Source of the DNA: Rheinheimera sp. A13L
GTDB taxonomy: Bacteria > Pseudomonadota > Gammaproteobacteria > Enterobacterales > Alteromonadaceae
Reading direction: 5' to 3'
NCBI RefSeq assembly: GCF_000217935.1
Contig: NZ_AFHI01000023.1
Location: forward strand, 1-64,000
DNA length: 64,000 nt
In this document: positions 57,487 through 64,000 of the stretch, in pieces
How the letters are laid out: each line of letters begins with the position of its first letter
Numbering within the stretch: position 1 is the first letter of the stretch
The notes under the pieces: model-generated
Seen by the model: only the letters and a program-made list of their open reading frames with translations
Told to the model about the DNA's origin: nothing
Databases searched by the model: none
Translations under genes and position numbers: made by a program

Positions 57487-60465
57487 ATGAACATCAAAAA
57501 TTTATGCGCCGTTGCTGTTGCACTGGCGCTCAGTCCACAGCTGCAGGCTGAACTACTGATCTCCGAATACGTTGAAGGCTCGTCCAATAACAAAGCGATT
57601 GAACTGGTGAATCTGGGCACTCAGAGCCTTGATTTGTCGCAGTACAAGCTGCAGATGTTTTTTAATGGTAACACCACAGCTGCAACAACTATTAATTTGA
57701 CCGGTACTTTGGCACCAGGCGCTGTCTATGTGATTGCCAATAGTAATTCAGTAGCGGCGTTAAAAGACAAAGCTCAATTGCTGAATAGTTCATCCTGGTA
57801 CAACGGTGACGATGCGTTGGTGCTCTCCAAAGGCGAGCAGGTGATTGATTCTTTTGGTCAGGTTGGCTTTGATCCGGGCAGTGCCTGGAATTCAGCTGGC
57901 GTCTCTACCATAGATAAAACTTTAAGACGCAAAGCCTCAGTTACACAAGGGGATAACATCCCTGCGGACCTGTTTGATCCTTCTTTGGAATACGAGCAGT
58001 TTGCTCAGGATGATTTCAGCGATATAGGTTTTTATAACGGCTCAGGCCCTACAGATCCGGAAGAACCCGAGCCGGAAGAACCAGTTTATGTGCATGGCCA
58101 GTGTGGTGATGCTGTCACCTTTATTTCCGCTATTCAGGGCGAGGCAGATGAATCGCCACTGAAAGGTCAGACAGTTTCTGTCGAAGCAGTAGTCACAGCC
58201 AGCTATCAGGAGACCAGTGGCTTAAAAGGCTTTTTTATTCAGGAAGAAATGGCCGATCAGGATCAAAACCTTATGACCTCTGAAGGGGTGTTTGTTTACG
58301 ACAACCTGTTTGGTAAATTGGTGTCAGTGGGTGACAAAGTTCGTGTCAGCGCCGTGGTCGAAGAGTCTTTTGGTCAGACTCAACTGGCGAAACTGGTGGA
58401 CTTAACCGACTGTGGTGAAGGCGAGGATATAGCCGCTGTTGCTGTGACTTTACCTGTCAGCAATTTAAGCCAGCTCGAAGCGCTGGAGGGGATGAAAGTT
58501 CGCTTCACCGAACGCCTGACGGTCAGTGATAACTATGGTTTAGGTCGTTACAACGAGCTGACCTTATCTTCTGAACGTTTGTATCAGCCGACACAAATTG
58601 CATTACCAGGAGACGCAGCAAAAGCTGTAATGGCTGCCAATAGCCTGAACAAGCTGGTGCTGGATGACGGTTCTAATCTGCAGAACAAAGATCAGGTGTA
58701 TCCTGCGCCAGGTTTATCGGCCAGCAATACCTTGAGGGTGGGTGATGAGGTGCTGCCTTTTGATGCGGTGCTTGGTTATGGTTTTAGTAAATACCGGGTG
58801 CACCCTCTGAGCGAACCTGTATTTATCAGCAGTAATCCACGCACAGAACAACCTGCCATCAGCAAAGGTGATTACCGTATCGCCAGTATCAATGTGCTGA
58901 ATTATTTTAACGGTGACGGCACTGGTATCGGCTTCCCAACAGCCCGCGGTGCTTCCACTGCTGTTGAATTTGCCAAGCAGCGCAGCAAAATTATCGCTGC
59001 TATTTCTGCGATGAATGCCGATTTGGTCGGTTTGCTGGAAATGGAAAACGATGGTTTTAGCGAGCAGAGTGCCATTGCAGATTTAGTTCGTGGTTTAAAT
59101 GAAGAAGCGGGTGCTGATGTCTGGGCTTTTGTTGATTTTGCTATGCCACAGGTAGGAACTGACGCTATTACGTCGGCTATTATCTATCGCAAAGATAAAA
59201 TGACTCAGGCTGGTCTGGCTGCTGTTACCACAGCTGTGCCTTTTGATTATGGCAACAGGGCGCTGATTAGTCAGAGCTTTAAAGTGCAGCAATCTGCTGA
59301 ATTATTGAACTTCACTGTGGTGCATTTACGCTCCAAAGGCAGTTGTCCAAAAGATAAATCTGATCTGGCCAATCTGGACTCCGGCGATGGACAAGGCTGT
59401 TGGAATGCGGTGCGTCTGCAGGCTGTACAAGCCATGCACAACTGGTTAGCAGGTTTCCCTACAGGTGTCGAAACCGACAATAGCGTGATAGTAGGTGATT
59501 TTAATGCCTATATGCTGGAAGACCCTATCCGGGCTATGAACGATGCAGGTTATGTGCAGTTAAGCCAGCAGGCGCATGGCAACAAAGTCAGCTCTTATCA
59601 GTTTAATGGTGAGTCGGGCAGTCTGGATCATGTGTTCGCTGCTGGTGATATCCGAAGCCGGGTGGCCGAAGTGACAGAGTGGGCGATCAATGCGGATGAA
59701 CCTATTATTCTGGATTACAACGAAGAGTATAAATCTGATATAGCCAAAGCGAACTTCTATGCGCCAGACCCGTTCCGCTCTTCTGATCATGACCCTATGG
59801 TGATGTCGGTTTATTTTGCTAAACCTGTAGTGCAGGACCAGTTTTTTATGCTGGACGAGCAGGCTGCACCAGGCACAGTCGTAGGGCAGATTGTCACCAG
59901 TTCTGCTGTGGCTATTAGCCGCTATCAATTGTCAGGCGAACAGGCTGCACTCTTTACTATCAGCGCCACAGGTCAGTTGATAGTGGCTGCAGGTGCGGAA
60001 CTGGACTATGAAAGCCGTCAGGTGCTGCGTTTTGACTTAACAGTACAAACTGAATCCGGCTTAGTGTCTGAACCTGCCACTATTGAAGTACAGCTGAATG
60101 ATTTACCTGAGTTGCCAGTGCTTATGCTGGAAGGTTTACCTGTAGTGATTTCCGATCATAGTAAACCAGGTACTTTGCTGGCGACTGTTACAGCACAAGC
60201 AACAGGTAACAATGCTGTGATTGAAAAAATCCAGCTGATTGAAGGTGATAAGTATCTGGTACTGAAAAATGGTCAGTTAACGCTGAAAAGGAAACTGAAT
60301 GCCAAACATCAGCCAGAGCTGCGTTTCAGTATCAAAGCTACTGACTCTTTAGGTGTCAGCACCAGTGTTACTTATGTGATTGAAGTGAAAGATGGCAAAA
60401 GTAATACAGTGTTGGAATGGGTGATTTCGGTGATCAACAAAGTCTTAGGTTGGTTATTTGGTTAA
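57487..60465 (+). CDS. secreted ExeM/NucH-like extracellular endonuclease
   Basis: 992-aa exported nuclease: signal peptide (to about residue 22), lamin-tail domain (LLISEYVEGSSNNKAIEL, to about 140), a Glu/Pro linker, an OB-fold region, then an endonuclease/exonuclease/phosphatase domain with ASINVLNYFN, LLEMEND, VHLRSKG, VGDFNAY and SSDHDPM (metal and catalytic His/Asp). Cadherin-like repeats follow to near the end, and the last 17 residues are hydrophobic. ExeM-type enzymes degrade extracellular DNA and affect biofilm in Shewanella. ATG 57487 is preferred to GTG 57478; ribosome-binding sequence is poor for both. A terminator follows. Confidence 0.9.
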   Translation: MNIKNLCAVAVALALSPQLQAELLISEYVEGSSNNKAIELVNLGTQSLDLSQYKLQMFFNGNTTAATTINLTGTLAPGAVYVIANSNSVAALKDKAQLLNSSSWYNGDDALVLSKGEQVIDSFGQVGFDPGSAWNSAGVSTIDKTLRRKASVTQGDNIPADLFDPSLEYEQFAQDDFSDIGFYNGSGPTDPEEPEPEEPVYVHGQCGDAVTFISAIQGEADESPLKGQTVSVEAVVTASYQETSGLKGFFIQEEMADQDQNLMTSEGVFVYDNLFGKLVSVGDKVRVSAVVEESFGQTQLAKLVDLTDCGEGEDIAAVAVTLPVSNLSQLEALEGMKVRFTERLTVSDNYGLGRYNELTLSSERLYQPTQIALPGDAAKAVMAANSLNKLVLDDGSNLQNKDQVYPAPGLSASNTLRVGDEVLPFDAVLGYGFSKYRVHPLSEPVFISSNPRTEQPAISKGDYRIASINVLNYFNGDGTGIGFPTARGASTAVEFAKQRSKIIAAISAMNADLVGLLEMENDGFSEQSAIADLVRGLNEEAGADVWAFVDFAMPQVGTDAITSAIIYRKDKMTQAGLAAVTTAVPFDYGNRALISQSFKVQQSAELLNFTVVHLRSKGSCPKDKSDLANLDSGDGQGCWNAVRLQAVQAMHNWLAGFPTGVETDNSVIVGDFNAYMLEDPIRAMNDAGYVQLSQQAHGNKVSSYQFNGESGSLDHVFAAGDIRSRVAEVTEWAINADEPIILDYNEEYKSDIAKANFYAPDPFRSSDHDPMVMSVYFAKPVVQDQFFMLDEQAAPGTVVGQIVTSSAVAISRYQLSGEQAALFTISATGQLIVAAGAELDYESRQVLRFDLTVQTESGLVSEPATIEVQLNDLPELPVLMLEGLPVVISDHSKPGTLLATVTAQATGNNAVIEKIQLIEGDKYLVLKNGQLTLKRKLNAKHQPELRFSIKATDSLGVSTSVTYVIEVKDGKSNTVLEWVISVINKVLGWLFG

Positions 60466-60496
60466 TTAATATTTAGCCTGAAACACTATGAATTAC

Positions 60497-60519
60497 AGCC
60501 ACCGCAAGGTGGCTGTTTT
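60497..60519 (+). terminator. Rho-independent terminator of the nuclease gene
   Basis: AGCCACC/GGTGGCT, a 7-bp stem with a GCAA tetraloop, followed by GTTTTA. It lies 32 bp past the stop. Confidence 0.75.
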
Positions 60520-60763
60520 ACATTTTGCTGTCCTGCAAAATGCCTGTTCAGGCCAGCGTCGCTGCGCTGTGCTGTTAACAATCGCTCCCGACTATTGTTT
60601 TACATTTTGCGATCCACAAGGCTGTTTTCCGCCATATGGCAGATGGTGCTGCCTGTCAGTAAAATTTTATGCTAAAAGGAACCTAATCATTTATCCTGAG
60701 TCTGGTGTCTCAGGTTGTAAACTCAAATCTGGGAAAACAGATTGATACGAGGAAAATAGTCAT

Positions 60764-61213
60764 TTGAAAACAAGGTATTGGATACTGTGTACAGGCGCAG
60801 CTGTGCTGCTGATGGGATGTTCATCAACCGATCACAGACGTTCAGCTGCTCCTGCAATTTTTACTGCTTGTGTGCATCCGGATCAGAGTAAACAATTCAG
60901 CTATCGCAAAGGCCGTCCTCTGCAAATAGAACACAAAGTGATGATGCAGCGCATGGCGACAGAACGGCAAATGCAACGGCGCTCTGGCCGTCCTGCCAAT
61001 GCCGATCGTTATGATAAAGAGATGGGAGAAGGCCCTTTGTATGATGAACTGGCTGAGTTAATGCAAACAAAACAGTTTTGTAAAGAAGGCTACTTTGAAC
61101 TCGACAGCAGCTTTGAACATGGTTACGAGCGGATTATTGGTGAATGTAACGACAGCGCAACGGAGCAGGAAATGAAAAAGCTGGCTTTATGTGGCCCTGC
61201 CGACAGGTTATAG
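60764..61213 (+). CDS. small lipoprotein of unknown function
   Basis: 149-aa predicted lipoprotein beginning at TTG 60764 (GAGGAA about 10 nt upstream): signal peptide with lipobox LMGC, Cys at about residue 19. The mature part is rich in Arg, Glu and Met and has paired cysteines (FTACVHPD, FCKEGYFE, GECND, LALCGPAD) that could form disulfides. No family recognised. It stands alone between the nuclease and the S41 gene. Confidence 0.65.
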   Translation: MKTRYWILCTGAAVLLMGCSSTDHRRSAAPAIFTACVHPDQSKQFSYRKGRPLQIEHKVMMQRMATERQMQRRSGRPANADRYDKEMGEGPLYDELAELMQTKQFCKEGYFELDSSFEHGYERIIGECNDSATEQEMKKLALCGPADRL

Positions 61214-61307
61214 AACGCTTTGCTATGGCTTGTTTCATCGGAATGTTCTGCGTTAAGTTGTAATGCAATACTTTGAAAAATATGGAATTAGTGAAAAGGA
61301 GTTTCAT

Positions 61308-62798
61308 GTGAACCGTTTCTTTCTTGTACCTCTGTTATGTTCTGCCTTATTCAGCTTTGGTTCGTTCTCTGCTGCAGAGCCACAAGCTTCGTTATGGCAA
61401 CAACTGGCCAAAACGGATCTGGATTATGTGTATCAGCAGATCAAAGCCAATCATCCGGGCGTGCTGGATACAGAAAACCCGGCTTTTATATCCTGGCTTG
61501 AGCAGGGGTACAAGGAGGGGCAACAAGCGCTGAGCAGCGTGCAAAATCTGAATGATCTGATGAATATACACAGGCGTTATTTTGCTGGTTTTGCCGATGG
61601 ACATTTGTATTTACAACTGGGTTATCAGCGTAACTTTGTACAATGGCCTGGTGTGATTGTGCAGTTACGACAAGGTAAAACAACAGTCAGTTCCGCCAGT
61701 CAAAGCTGGTCTGAGCCTTTACCTGCTGTGGGCGCTGAACTGGTGTCTTGCGATGGATTAACTGCAGATCAATGGCTGGATCAACGCATTTTACCCAACA
61801 GGTTTAATTTACCAGTGTTAAAGGCAGCTCGTTTGCTGTACACGCCCTTTCTGTTAAAAGATGAGGGGGTTGGAAATTATCCTAAAGCACAGCAATGCAT
61901 TTTTGCTGAACAAGGCCAACTCCGGGAATATAAGCTGGTGTGGCGGGGCACAGACGAAAGCCAATGGCGCGCTGCATTATCTCCTTATGTCACCACAGAA
62001 CAATTCAGCTTCAATGCATTTGGGAAACAAAACTATTGGCTGACTATCCCGGGTTTTTCACCAAACCAAACGGAGCAACAGCAACTAAAGGCCGTGATCA
62101 AGCAGCTTTCTGAATTGCAATCGGCGGAATGGGTTGTGTTTGATATGAGAGGGAACAGAGGCGGCAACTCTCAGTGGGGGAGGGATTTGGCCACTGCTTT
62201 GTATGGTGAGGCTTATGTTAAAAATGAACTGAAACGTTTTCCGGATCAGTCCATGGCCTATTGGCGAGCCAGTGCCGAAAATACGGCGGATATCAGAGGT
62301 TTTTTACCTGATTTAGCACAGCAGTTTGGTAAAGACTCAGCGGTTTTTGCAGAGTTTAGTCAATTGACCGAGCGTATGACCAAAGCTGACGCGCAACATT
62401 TAGTGCCACAGCGCCTGACGAAACCGAATGAACATAATAAGAATCCAACAGTGCAGTGGAAGGCAATCCAGCCCAGGGTGCATACCAAAGTGATTTTTTT
62501 GACCGATATCCGTTGTGGCAGCGCCTGTCTTGATTTCGCCGATATTATGCTAAGACTGCCCGGTGTGATCCATGCAGGCCAGCCTACCTGGGCTGATACT
62601 TTGTATATGGACATTCGCACTGTGCAGCTGCCAAGCAAACTGGGCTATTTTTCGATCCCACAAAAGCTGTATCGCAACAGACCCAGAAGCAATAACCAAC
62701 CTTATGAGCCTGAAGCAGAATGGACTTTTAGCGGAGATATCCAGGCGGATGCAGAACTTAAGAAATGGTTATCGGAAAAAATACAGAACAACATTTAA
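61308..62798 (+). CDS. secreted S41-family peptidase-like protein
   Basis: 496-aa exported protein: signal peptide MNRFFLVPLLCSALFSFGSFS, an N-terminal helical part, a PDZ-like strand region (VGAELVSCDG), and a tail-specific-protease core with DMRGNRGGNS and the nucleophile region DIRCGSACLDF (Ser). The catalytic Lys/Glu is not clearly visible, so activity is uncertain. Start GTG 61308 is preferred because AAGGAG lies 8 nt upstream and the signal peptide begins there; an ATG at 61263 opens the same frame but masks the signal peptide. Confidence 0.8.
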   Translation: MNRFFLVPLLCSALFSFGSFSAAEPQASLWQQLAKTDLDYVYQQIKANHPGVLDTENPAFISWLEQGYKEGQQALSSVQNLNDLMNIHRRYFAGFADGHLYLQLGYQRNFVQWPGVIVQLRQGKTTVSSASQSWSEPLPAVGAELVSCDGLTADQWLDQRILPNRFNLPVLKAARLLYTPFLLKDEGVGNYPKAQQCIFAEQGQLREYKLVWRGTDESQWRAALSPYVTTEQFSFNAFGKQNYWLTIPGFSPNQTEQQQLKAVIKQLSELQSAEWVVFDMRGNRGGNSQWGRDLATALYGEAYVKNELKRFPDQSMAYWRASAENTADIRGFLPDLAQQFGKDSAVFAEFSQLTERMTKADAQHLVPQRLTKPNEHNKNPTVQWKAIQPRVHTKVIFLTDIRCGSACLDFADIMLRLPGVIHAGQPTWADTLYMDIRTVQLPSKLGYFSIPQKLYRNRPRSNNQPYEPEAEWTFSGDIQADAELKKWLSEKIQNNI

Positions 62799-63040
62799 TA
62801 TTTAAAAAACGACGACTCTTGAGTCAATCGAAGCTTCATAGTGTCGGGAAATTATTTTTTCTGGCTGTTGGAGTGAGCTGAGTTGCTTGCTTTCGGCCTG
62901 CACCAGCTACAAGGCGTATAACTAAGGTACAGCCCTTGTATTCCAACAAAGCAAAGCGCAGTGATCAGTGGCAGGTACAGCCCCAACTGGCATAAACTGC
63001 TATGACGACTAGTGAATCATCTGTTTAGTATGGGATCCGT

Positions 63041-64000
63041 ATGCAACTTTCTGATGTGGTTATTCTTAGCGGTGCCCGCACTGCTATTGGCAGTTTTGCC
63101 GGCGCTTTGTCTTCGTTAAGCCCTGCAGACCTGGGTACTGTGGCGGCTAAAGCGGCCATCAGCCGAAGCGGTGTAACGGCAGAGCTAATCGACCATGCCG
63201 TTTTTGGCCATATTATTACTACCGGAACAGAAGATGCGTATTTAGCCCGTCATATAGCGCTGAATTCAGGTTTGTCTGTGACCAGTGCTGCATTTAACGT
63301 CAACAGATTATGTGGCTCAGCCTTACAAGCCGTTATTTCTGCAGCCCAGTTAATCCAATTAGGCCAAAGCCAGGTTGCTCTGGCCGGTGGCGCTGAAAGT
63401 ATGAGTAACGGCGCTTATTTGTTACCAGCAGTGCGTAAAGGTTTACGCTTTGGGCATGGAGCTGTAACAGATTTAACCCTGGGAATTTTGTCCGACCCTT
63501 TTGGTACTGGTCATATGGGCCTTACTGCTGAAACTATTGCAGCTCACTATGGCTTTGGCCGCAGTGAGCTGGATGCTTTTGCCTGCGAAAGTCAGCGCCG
63601 TGCCGCTTATGCGCAGCAGCAAGGCTACTTCGATGAACAAATTGCGCCTGTAGTGGTTCAGTCCCGCCAGAACGAACTCTGGATAAAACAAGATGAACAT
63701 ATCAGGCCTGATACCACAATGGAGAGTTTAAGCCGCCTCAAAGCTGCATTTAAAAAAGACGGTCTGGTGACTGCCGGTAATGCCTCCGGCTTAAATGATG
63801 GCGCCGCCGCTTTGGTGTTAGCAAGTCGCAGTGAAGCCAATCGTCTTGGCGTAAAAGCAGCAGCCCGTTTATTGGGATACAGTTTTGCCGGAGTAGAGCC
63901 TGCTCTGATGGGACTTGGGCCTATACCCGCAGTGCAAAAACTGCTGAGTCAGACCGGGCTTTCGTTGCAACAGATTGATGTGATTGAATCTAACGAAGCT
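63041..64000 (+). CDS. acetyl-CoA acetyltransferase (thiolase), 3' part outside window
   Basis: First 320 codons of a thiolase, open to the window end. It begins MQLSDVVILSGARTAIGSF and has the acyl-binding cysteine in VNRLCGSALQA (about residue 90), the GGAESMSN stretch and VTAGNASGLNDGAAA with the conserved region before the catalytic His, which lies beyond the end together with the second Cys. It condenses or cleaves acetoacetyl-CoA or longer 3-oxoacyl-CoA. The upstream 242 bp after the S41 gene show no gene. Confidence 0.92.
   Translation, partial: MQLSDVVILSGARTAIGSFAGALSSLSPADLGTVAAKAAISRSGVTAELIDHAVFGHIITTGTEDAYLARHIALNSGLSVTSAAFNVNRLCGSALQAVISAAQLIQLGQSQVALAGGAESMSNGAYLLPAVRKGLRFGHGAVTDLTLGILSDPFGTGHMGLTAETIAAHYGFGRSELDAFACESQRRAAYAQQQGYFDEQIAPVVVQSRQNELWIKQDEHIRPDTTMESLSRLKAAFKKDGLVTAGNASGLNDGAAALVLASRSEANRLGVKAAARLLGYSFAGVEPALMGLGPIPAVQKLLSQTGLSLQQIDVIESNEA

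Overview
The window looks like a chromosomal segment of a gammaproteobacterium close to Rheinheimera/Alishewanella (Alteromonadales/Chromatiales-type). The evidence is the conserved blocks nudJ-mnmA-hflD-purB and cspD/clpS-clpA/infA-bpt-aat-trxB, a monomeric NADP isocitrate dehydrogenase, TamA/TamB, ERIC-type intergenic elements and a photoactive yellow protein very similar to that of Halorhodospira. The genus is an inference from gene content, not a measurement. No rRNA, tRNA, CRISPR array or intact insertion sequence was seen.

Layout. 0-9 kb: a UDP-ManNAc dehydrogenase (wecC), a YdcF/DUF218 membrane protein whose 3' end runs into an ERIC element, a leucine-type dehydrogenase, a DUF4826-like protein, the L16 hydroxylase roxA, then purB-hflD-mnmA-nudJ. 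9-18 kb: isocitrate dehydrogenase and a protein-turnover block holding the core N-degron machinery (clpS, clpA, bpt, aat) with cspD, infA and trxB. 18-25 kb: a large propeller-type sensor histidine kinase with no adjacent response regulator, a hemolysin III protein, a glycosyltransferase, a NIF3-like protein and cmoM.

25-47 kb is the accessory centre. A divergent TetR regulator faces a 14-gene, tightly coupled operon (26543-42770). The operon encodes an acyl carrier protein with a C-terminal extension, four ketosynthase-fold proteins (two with the Cys-His-His triad, two without the cysteine), a fused class III aminotransferase/acyl-thioester reductase, two SDR reductases, an envelope export module (DUF1302-like barrel, LolA-like carrier, MMPL/RND pump), a lipoprotein, an NmrA-like protein and a phosphopantetheinyl transferase. 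A near-consensus promoter lies between two copies of a 14-bp palindrome, one over the expected transcription start. The TetR gene and operon are bracketed by a direct repeat of about 75 bp (25143-25217 and 43033-43107). Next comes a complete photoactive yellow protein module: pyp, its p-coumarate-CoA ligase and a tyrosine ammonia-lyase, with a terminator hairpin between pyp and the ligase. I infer that the large operon builds a fatty-acid- or polyketide-like chain on the ACP, releases it as an aldehyde, converts it to an amine and exports it to the envelope. The product is unknown.

47-64 kb: a Crp/Fnr-type regulator, tamA-tamB (outer-membrane assembly), a NatAB-like ABC exporter, a 268-bp MITE-like element, an alpha/beta hydrolase, a small hypothetical protein, a large secreted ExeM/NucH-like nuclease, a small lipoprotein, a secreted S41 peptidase-like protein and the first 320 codons of a thiolase cut by the window end.
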